34,791 bases of DNA from Candidatus Methanoperedens sp. Lineage in GTDB: Archaea; Halobacteriota; Methanosarcinia; Methanosarcinales; Methanoperedenaceae. Positions 1 through 8,379 of this stretch are shown piece by piece. Made by a program: the position numbers and the translations under genes. The notes beneath the pieces were generated by a model that did no database searches, was not told the origin of the DNA, and was given only the letters and a program-made list of their open reading frames with translations. The stretch is from contig JAHFDG010000043.1 of NCBI GenBank assembly GCA_023249105.1, positions 1 through 34,791 of the forward strand. Reading direction: 5' to 3'. Numbering within the stretch: the first letter of the stretch is position 1; each line of letters begins with the position of its first letter.

Positions 1-290
1 TTTTTCCTATCCGGGCTTCTTATGACTTTGACTTCCATAAATTCGTTTCTTCTTGCCCTGACAGGGTATATATTTGATGTTATTACGCGCTGAAGTTTTA
101 TTTTTTTTATTAGGCTGCAGGCGGCATAAACTAAACTCCTTATCGTAGCACCCATCGCCATATCACCACAGTGAACGGCGCAGGGTCTTCGATCAGAAAA
201 GGGTCACGTATAGAATCAGGAGGTTGCTTCGGGAGCCTATCGGCGCCGGAGATTAATATTTTCAAAGTGATAATTATTCGGCGCCACTGA
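1..290. other. Gene-free stretch, nothing recognised
   Basis: No convincing reading frame, RNA gene or promoter was recognised here. The stretch is unremarkable apart from a short motif (CCTATCGGCGCC near 233-244) that recurs in the repeat block to the right. It may hold the tail of something lying outside the window. Confidence 0.5.
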
Positions 291-700
291 TGGAACACGG
301 AGCGCACGGATTAAAATTATCCGTGGAAATCCGTCAAATCCGTGTCATCCGTGTTCGGTCGCTGTGGAATTACTTTTCAAACTCACCGGCGCGCAGAAGG
401 CATTTGAAAAAAATCTGCGTTTATCTGCGTTCATCTGCGGTTCGCGATTTCGATACGCATAGGCTGCATTGGTTTCCTATCGGCGCGCCGAACAGTTGAA
501 AATATTTAACTCTGAGTTCGTACGAGTTCGTACTGGTTCGTTGTTCATTTTCCCTCTCTCCTTTGCGCTCTTTGCGTGCTTTGCGGTGAATAATGCCGAG
601 GTGGCTGCATCGGATTTCTTATCGGGCGCCATAAATTAATTGCTCATAATTTATAAATTTATTATTTCAACTTTGTGCGTTCTTAGCGGTGATACTTGCG
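285..700. repeat. Block of degenerate intergenic repeats
   Basis: The block is built of internally repetitive phrases. From about 295 to 358 the words CACGGA, ATCCGT and CCGTGT recur. From about 415 to 442 ATCTGCG is repeated three times. From about 558 to 592 CTTTGCG recurs. A 28-bp unit starting GGCTGCAT and ending in CGCGCC or GGCGCC occurs at 462-489 and again, with a few changes, at 603-630. Related phrases reappear at 9538-9582 and at 34491-34556, so these are dispersed repeats rather than coding sequence. The function is unknown. Confidence 0.6.
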
Positions 701-781
701 TTTTTAATTATTTATCTGCGGTTCGGTTCAATTAGAAAGCATTATTATTCCACCTGCATTTTAAGGGGGCGAGGAATCCTA

Positions 782-1540
782 TTGAGTGTAACTGCATTTA
801 CTGTTGAAAATATCCCGTTGATAAAGGCGGGTGATGATCTCGCGCGCATTTTGAACGGCAAGACTGAACTCAAAGAGCACGATATCGTTGTTATTTCTTC
901 CACAATAGTATCCAAGTCAGAAGGCAGGATTGTTTCACTTGATAATGTGAATGTGACCGAAAAGGCAAAAACCATCGCAAAAAGAAACGACAACGACCCG
1001 CGATTTGTGCAGGCAGTGCTTGATGAAAGCGAGGAAATATTGCTTGAATCGCCCTTTCTTCTCGTCCGCACCAGAAACGGCAGCATCTGCGTTAATGCAG
1101 GGATAGACCATTCCAATGTTGAAGGCGAGAAAAACATCCTGTTGCTCCCCGATGACCCTGATAAAAGCGCGCGGCAAATAAAGGAATCCATTTTTAAATA
1201 TACCAGCAAAAAAGTCAGCGTTGTCATCACGGATACCAACGGCAGGGCTTTCAGGATAGGTCAGACAGGAGCCGCCATCGGGATTGCGGGAATAAAAGCC
1301 AGCCGGGACTGGCGTGGCACTAAAGACCTGTTCGGGAGAGTGCTTGAGGTAAAAAACGAAGCAGTTGTGGATGAAATTGCTGGTTTTGCGAATATCCTGA
1401 TGGGAGAGGGCAACGGTGGCACGCCGATTGTGATAATCCGCGGCATGGGCATGTATCACGAATCCTATGGAATAAGAGAATTATTCAGGCCGGAAAAAGA
1501 AGATGTGATACGCAGGGCGCTCAAATCTCTGTCAGCTTGA
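782..1540 (+). CDS. cofE: Coenzyme F420-0:L-glutamate ligase
   Basis: CofE adds the gamma-linked glutamates to F420-0 using GTP, the last step of coenzyme F420 biosynthesis in the cytoplasm. The protein matches CofE in the order of conserved blocks: the VENIPLI start, EHDIVVISSTIVSKSEGR, the ITDTNGRAFRIGQTGAAIG block, and the DWRGTKDLFGR region. I chose TTG at 782 because a purine-rich AAGGGGGCGAGGA site precedes it and it gives 252 residues, the usual length for the archaeal enzyme. An upstream in-frame ATG at 689 would add 31 residues coming from the repeat-rich leader. The stop overlaps the convergent HD-domain gene by 20 bp. Confidence 0.93.
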   Translation: MSVTAFTVENIPLIKAGDDLARILNGKTELKEHDIVVISSTIVSKSEGRIVSLDNVNVTEKAKTIAKRNDNDPRFVQAVLDESEEILLESPFLLVRTRNGSICVNAGIDHSNVEGEKNILLLPDDPDKSARQIKESIFKYTSKKVSVVITDTNGRAFRIGQTGAAIGIAGIKASRDWRGTKDLFGRVLEVKNEAVVDEIAGFANILMGEGNGGTPIVIIRGMGMYHESYGIRELFRPEKEDVIRRALKSLSA

Positions 1541-2705
1541 ACTGCTTTGTATCTTTCTTCACTTCAAAGAATTCCTTTGCGATATTTCCCACTTTTTCCC
1601 TGTATTCCGCAGGCGTGAAAACCCCGAGGCGCCAGTTATCAAGCTGCGCTTTTTCAAGGGATGCCACAAGGCTTGAGGCTTTATCAATAGGTATCATTTT
1701 TCCGTTTACCATGACCTGTGCTTTCATTTCAGCAATCTCTGGTTTTTCGGGGATGTCCACAAGCACATATCCGGGCTCGACTCCAGCCGTTTGCGCCATC
1801 TCATTTTCAACCCTTTTGATATTGTTTCTGAGTTTTACAACATCTATGCCAACTGAATCAAAACCGGTATAAAGCGCCCGCTTGAACAACTTTCTTTCAT
1901 CAAGCCGTTTCGCAATCTCGGATGCGTAACCGCCTGCGTTTTTCATTTCGTTCATAAACATTACATCATCCATTCTCTGTAATATCTTCGGTGAAAGCCC
2001 GTTCTCAATCATGTACCCGGCGGCATGCATGCACATGGATTCCGCAATCCTGCTCACATGATGGAAATAAACTGTGGGGTGCATCAGGAACCGCGATACA
2101 AGAAGCGACTCGGCAGCCTGCAAGCCCCCAAGATTCAGGACAAGCTTATTCTCATTAAACCTGAGTTCATGAATTAACCTCACATGGTCAATAAGACCGA
2201 ACGCCACGCCTGTATAATGGGCATCGCGCACAAGGTAATCCATCCTGTCCACGTCTATTTCGCTGTTGATAATCTGGCCGGGATAAGTCTCGCCTTTAAT
2301 ATGCTTTGCAATAGCAGATGGTGATAAGGAATAATCCTTGAACACATCGGAAATTTCCTCTTTTCTTAACAATTCTTCAACATCATCATGACGTTTCCTT
2401 GTATAGCGTTCGATAAGCCCTTCTGTCGCATGGGAAAAAGGACCATGTCCGATATCATGAAGCAATGCAGCCGCCAGCAATTCATTGCGCTGGGGTTCAT
2501 CCACCTGTTTAACCATCTGCCGGGCAAGGTGATATACTCCCAGTGAATGCTCAAATCGCGTGTGATTTGCTCCTGGATAAACCAGATTGGAAAAACCAAG
2601 TTGTCTTATTCTTCGGAGTCTCTGGACATGCGGGGTTTCAACCAGAGCGAGCGCAAGGTCATCAAGCTCTATATAATCATGTATCGGGTCGCGGATTACT
2701 TTCAT
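1521..2705 (-). CDS. HD-superfamily phosphohydrolase (SAMHD1/dGTPase-like)
   Basis: This 394-residue protein has the HD metal-binding set: H53 in FEHSLG, H83-D84 in LLHDIGHGPFSH, and the later Asp in INSEIDVDRMDYL (about 148-157). That arrangement is typical of COG1078, the family containing SAMHD1-like dNTP triphosphohydrolases; the actual substrate cannot be read from sequence. The start lies 11 nt after the stop of the PIN toxin gene, so the three minus-strand genes antitoxin, toxin and HD protein probably share a transcript. The 3' end overlaps cofE by 20 bp. The family is certain; a nucleotide-related or defence role is inference. Confidence 0.9.
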   Translation of the reverse strand: MKVIRDPIHDYIELDDLALALVETPHVQRLRRIRQLGFSNLVYPGANHTRFEHSLGVYHLARQMVKQVDEPQRNELLAAALLHDIGHGPFSHATEGLIERYTRKRHDDVEELLRKEEISDVFKDYSLSPSAIAKHIKGETYPGQIINSEIDVDRMDYLVRDAHYTGVAFGLIDHVRLIHELRFNENKLVLNLGGLQAAESLLVSRFLMHPTVYFHHVSRIAESMCMHAAGYMIENGLSPKILQRMDDVMFMNEMKNAGGYASEIAKRLDERKLFKRALYTGFDSVGIDVVKLRNNIKRVENEMAQTAGVEPGYVLVDIPEKPEIAEMKAQVMVNGKMIPIDKASSLVASLEKAQLDNWRLGVFTPAEYREKVGNIAKEFFEVKKDTKQFKLTEI

Positions 2706-2716
2706 AATATTTATTT

Positions 2717-3157
2717 TTATTTTTTTAGTTCGAATGGATTAACTACCTTTAACCACGGAATCTTATCAAAGTCACTATCTTCTGTGTAAATGCTGAACAC
2801 CTTGTTTTCTCTCATCGTCGCGGCAAGCAATGCATCCCAGTAGTGAATATCATATTTTGTGCAAATATCAATCGCAGATGCGACTGTATGAGCACTAATA
2901 TTAAGAACATGCCAGCCCTGAAAATCTATTATTAGTTCTATGAACCTTTTTGCTACCTTTTCAGGTATCGGATGCTGTATTTTTTTTGTAACCACTACAT
3001 AAAACTCAGACAGGTTCTGGACAGATACTGCATATTTTTTTTTTCCTTTCCAGCAATCTGCTGTCAGGTCTTTACAGATTCTTTTCTTCTCAGGCTCGCT
3101 CTCGTCAAAGACATAGCTCAGTAAATTTGAGTCAATCAATGATAGTTCATCGCTCAT
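2717..3157 (-). CDS. PIN-domain ribonuclease toxin (VapC-like)
   Basis: A 146-residue PIN-domain protein begins with LSLIDSNLLSYVFDES, giving the first acidic residue. It continues with LSEFYVV, then HYWDALLAATMRENKVFSIYTEDSDFDKIPWLKVVNPF, which carries the remaining acidic cluster expected of PIN nucleases. VapC-type toxins cleave tRNA or rRNA and are neutralised by the adjacent antitoxin. I chose the ATG at 3157 (MSDEL) rather than an in-frame ATG 18 codons upstream, because 3157 overlaps the antitoxin stop by only 11 bp and the domain starts there. It is the second of three genes running toward the HD hydrolase. Confidence 0.88.
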   Translation of the reverse strand: MSDELSLIDSNLLSYVFDESEPEKKRICKDLTADCWKGKKKYAVSVQNLSEFYVVVTKKIQHPIPEKVAKRFIELIIDFQGWHVLNISAHTVASAIDICTKYDIHYWDALLAATMRENKVFSIYTEDSDFDKIPWLKVVNPFELKK

Positions 3158-3386
3158 AAAGCTCGTTTCTGTCTTTATACAATCTTTTGCCGAATTTGAA
3201 GCCGTGCTCAAGCATTTTTAGAGCTTCTTCCGAAATTCTCTCCTGTTTTTTTTCGTATATCCATTTTTGCATTGCTTCTGTGATTGATTCCCCGAGAGAC
3301 CCTTTTTTAGTTCCATGAACAACGCCGACAATCCTTCTAAACTCTTTTTCCACGTCATTTTTGACGTTTACTGTGATTGTTCCCAT
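3147..3386 (-). CDS. VapB-type antitoxin
   Basis: This 79-residue protein begins MGTITVNVKNDVEKEFRRIV, a beta strand plus helix typical of ribbon-helix-helix antitoxins. A basic, helical C-terminal part (about 45-79) probably binds the toxin. The ATG at 3386 is preferred over an upstream ATG at 3467 because a minus-strand TATA-like AAATATATA (about 3408-3417) is centred 26 nt before it, which fits a leaderless transcript. It should repress its own operon. The stop overlaps the toxin start by 11 bp. Confidence 0.82.
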   Translation of the reverse strand: MGTITVNVKNDVEKEFRRIVGVVHGTKKGSLGESITEAMQKWIYEKKQERISEEALKMLEHGFKFGKRLYKDRNELYER

Positions 3387-3405
3387 ATTAATTACATTTA
3401 GATTT

Positions 3406-3418
3406 TGTATATATTTAA
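3406..3418 (-). promoter_or_regulatory. TATA box of the antitoxin-toxin-HD operon
   Basis: The minus strand reads TTAAATATATAC here. Its centre is about 26 nt upstream of the antitoxin ATG at 3386, so transcription should start at or next to the start codon. Confidence 0.6.
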
Positions 3419-3507
3419 ATGTTATGTATTTGTAATTAGAATATTTTGCGAGCTGAACATGGTTCATTATCGGTTATTTTGAGAGCTTTCAACCCAAATC
3501 CCATAAA

Positions 3508-3541
3508 TGAATATATACTATAAAGAACAATCTTAACGATT
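3508..3541 (+). promoter_or_regulatory. Leaderless promoter of the NfeD-stomatin operon
   Basis: An ATATATAC element at 3511-3518 is centred 27 nt before the ATG at 3542. No Shine-Dalgarno site precedes that ATG. Together these indicate a leaderless archaeal transcript. Confidence 0.65.
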
Positions 3542-3982
3542 ATGGAATTAGATATCGGCTGGGTAATGGTAATTATCGGTTTAGGTCTTCTTATCGTAGA
3601 AGCAATGCAGCCTGGTTTTTTCGTGGCTGTTCCGGGAACTACACTGATAGTCCTGGGCGCTGTCACACTGTTAATTCCCGATTTCGCGCAGCAGTATGCG
3701 CCGGCGATAATAGTTGTGACTGCATTAATTTCCAGTATCATTACCATTACGCTCTATCGAAAGATGGCTCCGGGGCAGAAACCACAAACTACAAGTATGG
3801 ATGTCCTTGAAGGCAAGGAAGGGACAGTAATTAAAACCGTGCGCCCTGATTCGATTGACGGAAAAGTAAAGATAGACAACCAGATATGGAGCGCAACCGG
3901 GGAAAGCGTTATCGGTGAAGGAAATAAAGTTATTGTTATAAGCTCTGAAGGAGTTCATGTAAAAGTAAAAGAGGAGATTTAA
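3542..3982 (+). CDS. NfeD-family membrane protein
   Basis: This 146-residue short-form NfeD protein lacks the N-terminal serine-protease domain. Hydrophobic segments at about 5-20, 27-46 and 51-70 are followed by a C-terminal OB-fold domain (about 86-146, with GKEGTVIKTV and GEGNKVIVISSEGVHVKV). Short NfeD proteins are encoded next to SPFH proteins and are thought to work with them in membrane organisation. The stop is one base before the stomatin-like start, and the gene opens the operon from a leaderless promoter. Confidence 0.88.
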   Translation: MELDIGWVMVIIGLGLLIVEAMQPGFFVAVPGTTLIVLGAVTLLIPDFAQQYAPAIIVVTALISSIITITLYRKMAPGQKPQTTSMDVLEGKEGTVIKTVRPDSIDGKVKIDNQIWSATGESVIGEGNKVIVISSEGVHVKVKEEI

Positions 3983-3983
3983 A

Positions 3984-5090
3984 ATGGCATATGAACTGTT
4001 AATTGCGATTTTTATCGCAGTAGCAATATTGATTTTGTTTATTTCAGGGGTAGCGATTATCCAGCCTTACGAACAGGCTTTATGGATTGTCCTGGGGCAG
4101 TACAGGAAACGATTGAATCCTGGTTTTAACTGGGTGTATCCACTGATAAGCGACGTCATCCGGCTTGACCTTCGAACTCAGGTTCTTGATGTCCCCCGGC
4201 AGGAAGTCATTACCAAGGATAACTCCCCCACAAATGTAGATGCAATTGTTTATATCAGGGTCGTAGATCCGAATAAAGCATATTTTGAAGTCGTCAATTA
4301 TCATGTTGCCGTAGTATCACTTGCTCAGACAACACTTCGAAGCGTAGTGGGTGACATGGAACTTGATGAGATACTTTATAATCGTGATTTTATAAACACA
4401 AAACTGCGTGATATTCTTGACCATGCCACCGATGCATGGGGTGTCAAGGTCGAAGCCGTTGAAATAAGGGAAGTCGATCCTGTCGGTACTGTAAAAGGTG
4501 CTATGGAGGAACAGACATCTGCTGAAAGGAAGCGAAGAGCTGCCATTTTAATTGCAGACGGCCAGAAAAAAGCCGCGATCCTTGAAGCAGAAGGCGCAAA
4601 GCAGTCAAAGATTTTGAATGCTGAAGGTGCAAGACAGTCAAAGATCCTGGAGGCTGAAGGTGACAGGGTTTCACAGATATTGAGGGCCCAGGGTGAAGCC
4701 CAGGGACTCAGGATTATTTCAGTTGGTTCAGTGCCTCTTGATAAAAAAGCGCTGACTGTTCTGACTATGGACATGATGAAAAGTGTGGCAAACGGCCAGG
4801 CCACCAAAATAATCTTCCCTATGGAAATCTCAAAATTACTTGAACAGACCGCCAAATACCTCGGAGCTTCTGAGAAGATACAAGAAATTGGCTCTCCTAT
4901 GGACACGGAAAAGATTGTTGGTACAGCAGATGAAGTGCTTGGAAGGATCCCACGGCCAGAGGAGCTAAGGCAAGAGCTTCAAAGCATTGAAAAGGAGATG
5001 GCTCGCGAGACGGAAGAAAGCCTGAAACAGGCTGAGAAAATAAAAAGCAGGGAAATAGAGACTGATAAGAAAGTTAGAAAAACAACTTAG
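3984..5090 (+). CDS. SPFH/Band 7 stomatin-like protein
   Basis: The 368-residue protein has one N-terminal membrane helix (about 3-28). A Band 7 domain follows (about 28-200) with the PYEQALWIVLGQYRK and DLRTQVLDVPRQEVITKDN blocks of prokaryotic stomatins. A long coiled coil then contains repeated heptad-like units (AAILEAEGAKQSKILNAEG and related, about 185-240). The charged tail (about 320-368) is rich in Glu and Lys. Stomatin homologues form large oligomers on membranes. The gene lies between nfeD and a GNAT gene, whose ATG follows its stop without a gap, so the three should be co-expressed. Confidence 0.93.
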   Translation: MAYELLIAIFIAVAILILFISGVAIIQPYEQALWIVLGQYRKRLNPGFNWVYPLISDVIRLDLRTQVLDVPRQEVITKDNSPTNVDAIVYIRVVDPNKAYFEVVNYHVAVVSLAQTTLRSVVGDMELDEILYNRDFINTKLRDILDHATDAWGVKVEAVEIREVDPVGTVKGAMEEQTSAERKRRAAILIADGQKKAAILEAEGAKQSKILNAEGARQSKILEAEGDRVSQILRAQGEAQGLRIISVGSVPLDKKALTVLTMDMMKSVANGQATKIIFPMEISKLLEQTAKYLGASEKIQEIGSPMDTEKIVGTADEVLGRIPRPEELRQELQSIEKEMARETEESLKQAEKIKSREIETDKKVRKTT

Positions 5091-5519
5091 ATGGATATCG
5101 ATATCAGAAAAGCAACACAGGCTGATATAAAAGATATAAAAACTCTCCTTTCTTTTTATTATCTTGAAACCGAGAAAGTAGAGAAAAACCTTCCTGAATT
5201 CATAGTGGCAGTGCTTGATAAAAAAACCATTGGATGCGCCTGCCTGGATGTAGGCGAAATTGTAGAACTTCGGTCTATCGCAGTACTTCCAAGTTATCGG
5301 AACAAAGGCATAGGTTCAAGATTGGTGGATGCTATTTTAAGCCGCGCCACCGGGTTTACAGATGCGGTTTATCTTCGTACCACCTCGCCTGCGTTTTTTG
5401 AGAAAAAGGGGTTCGTGCGCTTAAAGAACGACGAGAAAAAGCTCATCTGGAATGAATGTGCGCAATGTGATAAATATGAGATTTGCAGGCAGACATTGAT
5501 GAAGCTTGTAATAAAATAA
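5091..5519 (+). CDS. GNAT N-acetyltransferase with C-terminal Cys motif
   Basis: This 142-residue protein has the GNAT fold. The acetyl-CoA pyrophosphate loop is in AVLPSYRNKGIGSRLVDAIL (about 64-83), and the later LRTTSPAFFEKKGFVRL block is typical. It resembles the COG1246 group of ArgA-like acetyltransferases, but glutamate as substrate is not proven. A CAQCDKYEIC motif near the C-terminus (about 125-134) could bind a metal. The ATG directly abuts the stomatin stop, so translation is probably coupled. The family is certain; the substrate is unknown. Confidence 0.85.
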   Translation: MDIDIRKATQADIKDIKTLLSFYYLETEKVEKNLPEFIVAVLDKKTIGCACLDVGEIVELRSIAVLPSYRNKGIGSRLVDAILSRATGFTDAVYLRTTSPAFFEKKGFVRLKNDEKKLIWNECAQCDKYEICRQTLMKLVIK

Positions 5520-5726
5520 ATTATTAATTCTAATGATTAATTATTATTTACCTGCTTTGTGACCAACAAACCTAAGGTTGCATATAAAGTATATATTATT
5601 GGGGTATAGTAGAAATCTTCCGGTATTCCATATCGGGCAAAAGGTTAAAACGGGGAAAAACCGAAAAAATAAATAATTTGAATATCGGTGAGATTGCTTC
5701 TTCGCTCTTGAATCGGAGATGATTAA

Positions 5727-5834
5727 ATGAAAGTGAAAGTTGTTTATATCAAACGGGATAAAGCAGAAAAGATTAATGGGATTCTTGCGGCTGAAAAAGA
5801 ATTCCTTGAATTTGAGAAAAAAACAAAGAGATAA
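5727..5834 (+). CDS. Small hypothetical protein, 35 residues
   Basis: A short frame encodes a highly charged peptide beginning MKVKVVYIKRDKAEKINGIL. A good Shine-Dalgarno-like GGAGAT lies 7-10 nt before the ATG, and an AT-rich element (AAATAAATAA, about 5665-5675) could be a TATA box. It lies upstream of aIF2 gamma on the same strand. The peptide looks like a strand followed by a helix with no membrane segment. I do not recognise a family; it could equally be a chance frame in a leader. Confidence 0.4.
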   Translation: MKVKVVYIKRDKAEKINGILAAEKEFLEFEKKTKR

Positions 5835-5939
5835 CAATCAAATTTAGTGTGTTGCCGTGAAGTCCCAGCGCATTTTAAGTGAAAGTTGTTAAATACAAAG
5901 AGCCCAATGTTAGGCATCGTTTTCAAATTGGAGGATTCA

Positions 5940-7169
5940 TTGCAACCTGTTGTAAATATCGGTATTGTAGGACACGTTGACCACGGCAAGACCACGCTTG
6001 TAAAGTCGCTATCGGGCGTATGGACTGACAGGCACAGTGAGGAGATAAAAAGGGGAATATCGATAAGGCTCGGCTATGCAGATATAATTCTCAGGAAATG
6101 CCCGCAATGCCCTGAACCTGACGGTTATACAACTAAAGAAACATGCGAAAAATGCGGTGCAAAAACCAAGGTGCTTCGAGCTATTTCGTTTGTGGATTCC
6201 CCCGGTCATGAGACACTGATGGCAACCATGTTATCAGGCGCGGCGTTGATGGATGGCGCACTCCTTGTTATCGCTGCCAACGAACAATGCCCGCAGCCGC
6301 AGACAAAAGAACATCTTATGGCATTGAATATCCTGGGGATTAAAAATATACTGATTATCCAGAATAAAATCGACATTGTTCCGCGTGAAAAAGTCCTTGA
6401 GAGTTACAACCAGATAAAAGCATTCGTGAAAGGGACCGTGGCAGAAAATGCGCCGATCATCCCAATCTCAGCCCAGCAGAATACAAATATCGATCTTGTC
6501 ATTGAAGCTATTGAAAAATATATCCCGACCCCAACACATGACCTGAATAAATCACCATTGATGTATGTGGCGCGGTCTTTTGATATCAATAAACCCGGTA
6601 CACTTCCTGGCAAACTTGTAGGAGGCGCCATCGGCGGGTCTTTGAATTTTGGTGTTTTTCATCCGGGTGATGAAATAGAGATGCGTCCCGGCAGGAAAGT
6701 CGAAAGCGGAGGAGTTGTCAAATGGGTCCCAATCAAAACCATGATCACTACAATACATGCAGGGAAAAAAGAGTTAAAAGAAGCTGTACCAGGTGGCCTT
6801 ATCGGCATTGGCACCAACCTTGACCCAACTCTCACCAAAAGCGATGCCCTTGTAGGGCAGGTCGCGGGGATTCCGGGGTCGTTGCCCCCGATACTTGAGG
6901 GTTTCCTGATGGAAACAAAACTTCTTGAACGTGTTGTCGGGATAAGCGATGAAGCTGCAGTCGAGCCCATACGTTCAAATGAACCACTGATGCTTAATAT
7001 CGGGACGGCTACTACAATTGGTGTCGTCACAAGCGCAAGGGGGGCTGATGCAGAGGTCAAACTTAAAAGACCGGTATGCGCGGATAAAGGCGCGTATATT
7101 GCAATAAGCAGGCGTGTGGGAGCGCGCTGGAGGCTTATCGGTTCAGGCACGTTGAAAGAATTTAAATGA
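5940..7169 (+). CDS. eif2g: Translation initiation factor aIF2 subunit gamma
   Basis: The gamma subunit of aIF2 is the GTPase that carries initiator Met-tRNA to the small ribosomal subunit. Visible motifs are GHVDHGKT (G1), DSPGHE (G3), NKID (G4) and the archaeal/eukaryotic zinc knuckle with CPQC and CEKC (about residues 57-78). Two beta-barrel domains follow. I chose TTG at 5940 because a perfect GGAGG stands 5 nt upstream and the protein then begins just before [11 protein letters not shown], as in other archaea (409 residues). Upstream in-frame starts at 5886 and 5907 lack such a site. It overlaps the next gene by ATGA. Confidence 0.96.
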   Translation: MQPVVNIGIVGHVDHGKTTLVKSLSGVWTDRHSEEIKRGISIRLGYADIILRKCPQCPEPDGYTTKETCEKCGAKTKVLRAISFVDSPGHETLMATMLSGAALMDGALLVIAANEQCPQPQTKEHLMALNILGIKNILIIQNKIDIVPREKVLESYNQIKAFVKGTVAENAPIIPISAQQNTNIDLVIEAIEKYIPTPTHDLNKSPLMYVARSFDINKPGTLPGKLVGGAIGGSLNFGVFHPGDEIEMRPGRKVESGGVVKWVPIKTMITTIHAGKKELKEAVPGGLIGIGTNLDPTLTKSDALVGQVAGIPGSLPPILEGFLMETKLLERVVGISDEAAVEPIRSNEPLMLNIGTATTIGVVTSARGADAEVKLKRPVCADKGAYIAISRRVGARWRLIGSGTLKEFK

Positions 7170-7537
7170 CAAGAAAAGTGATTATCGACACCAACGGGAT
7201 GATGGTCCCGGGGCAGTTCGGTCTGGATATTTTTTCAGAGCTTGAAATATTGGGTTTTGATTCTTATATAGTCACAAGACCTTCGGTCAAAGAATTAGAA
7301 AAAATTTATGCGGAAGGGAAAGGCAAGAACAAAAAAGCCGCTAAAATTGCATTATCATTGCTGGACAGGTGTACAATCATAGAAAAAAACGGATTCGCTG
7401 ACGATGTCATTATGGAACTGGCTATGACTGAAAAAGCTGCTGTTCTAACTAACGACATAGAATTAAAGAAAAGATTATGTAGTAAGGGAATCACTACTGT
7501 GTATCTTCGAGAAAAAACTCGTTTAAGTATTCAATAA
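7166..7537 (+). CDS. PIN-domain protein, Fcf1/Utp23-like (COG1412)
   Basis: This 123-residue PIN nuclease-fold protein has the acidic residues expected of the fold: D8 in [10 protein letters not shown]43-44 in PSVKELEK, and D in [12 protein letters not shown] (about 97). It belongs to the archaeal group related to Fcf1/Utp23, which in eukaryotes acts in rRNA processing. It sits in a translation/transcription operon, starts inside the aIF2 gamma stop (ATGA overlap), and has no antitoxin partner. A housekeeping RNA role is therefore more likely than a toxin role. Confidence 0.85.
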   Translation: MTRKVIIDTNGMMVPGQFGLDIFSELEILGFDSYIVTRPSVKELEKIYAEGKGKNKKAAKIALSLLDRCTIIEKNGFADDVIMELAMTEKAAVLTNDIELKKRLCSKGITTVYLREKTRLSIQ

Positions 7538-7557
7538 CTTTTATTAAGAGGATTTAG

Positions 7558-8193
7558 ATGTATAAGAAAATGAGATTATCAGATACGGTGAGAATTGCAC
7601 CTGAATTACTTGGTGAGCCTGTACAGGAAGCGGTTAAACTCGCTTTGCGCGAAAAACTTGAAGGGCTTGTGGACAAGAGAATCGGCGCAATAGTAGCGGT
7701 AAAAGACGTAATTGAAGTCGGGGAAGGACATATTCTCGCCGGAGATGGCGGGGTTTATTACGATGCTGTTTTTGATACCCTGACCTTCATGCCCGAACTG
7801 CAGGAAATCATTGAAGGAAGCGTTGTTGAAGTTGTCGAGTTCGGCGTGTTCGTGGGCATAGGTCCCCTTGACGGTCTTGTGCATGTAAGCCAGTTGACCG
7901 ATGAATTCATCAGTTATGACGAGAAAAACTCACGCCTGATAACCAGAGAATCAGGTCGTGCAATAACAGAAGGGGATAAAATTCGTGCAAGAATCATCGC
8001 TGTGAGCTTAAATGAGCGCGAACCCAGGGACAGTAAAATAGGTCTTACCATGCGCCAGCATGCCCTTGGCAAACTGGAGTGGATTGAAGAGGCCCGCAAG
8101 CCAAAAGAGGGCGGCGAAGAAAAAGCAAAACCCAGGAAGAAAAAGAAAGAAGAGGGAAAGGCCGGGAAATCGGATGAAACCGGGGGAACATAA
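7558..8193 (+). CDS. rpoE1: DNA-directed RNA polymerase subunit E' (Rpo7)
   Basis: Rpo7 is part of the polymerase stalk that binds emerging RNA and aids open-complex formation. The protein matches the archaeal subunit: a tip domain starting MYKKMRLSDTVRIAP and GDGGVYYDAVFDTL, then an S1 domain (about 80-165, VVEVVEFGVFVGIGPLDGLVHVSQL) ending in GLTMRQHALGKLEWIEE. The last 35 residues are a Lys/Glu-rich tail longer than in many relatives. The stop shares one base with the start of rpoE2. Start at 7558 follows the family N-terminus MYK. Confidence 0.95.
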   Translation: MYKKMRLSDTVRIAPELLGEPVQEAVKLALREKLEGLVDKRIGAIVAVKDVIEVGEGHILAGDGGVYYDAVFDTLTFMPELQEIIEGSVVEVVEFGVFVGIGPLDGLVHVSQLTDEFISYDEKNSRLITRESGRAITEGDKIRARIIAVSLNEREPRDSKIGLTMRQHALGKLEWIEEARKPKEGGEEKAKPRKKKKEEGKAGKSDETGGT

Positions 8194-8378
8194 TGGCAGA
8201 AAATGTTTGCAGGCAGTGTCACAGGATTGTCAGCGGACAGATATGCCAGGTCTGCAATTCGACGGCGCTGACCTCTGATTGGAGCGGTTATGTTGTTATA
8301 ATTGACCCGGAAAAATCACAGATCGCAAAAAGGCTTAGCGTTAATTTACCTGGAAAGTATGCATTGAAGGTACGCTAA
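8193..8378 (+). CDS. rpoE2: RNA polymerase subunit E'' / Spt4
   Basis: This 61-residue protein is archaeal Spt4, the zinc-binding partner of Spt5 in processive elongation. Zinc ligands are visible as C6-x2-C9 and C18-x2-C21, followed by the SDWSGYVVIIDPEKSQIAKRL core. Its ATG overlaps the rpoE1 stop by one base, so translation is coupled. The order rpoE1-rpoE2 is standard in euryarchaea. Confidence 0.95.
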   Translation: MAENVCRQCHRIVSGQICQVCNSTALTSDWSGYVVIIDPEKSQIAKRLSVNLPGKYALKVR

Positions 8379-8379
8379 C

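Noticed and set aside
290-499. A 69-codon frame in the left repeat block
   Set aside because: Its translation is made of the repeat words themselves and has no protein-like pattern.
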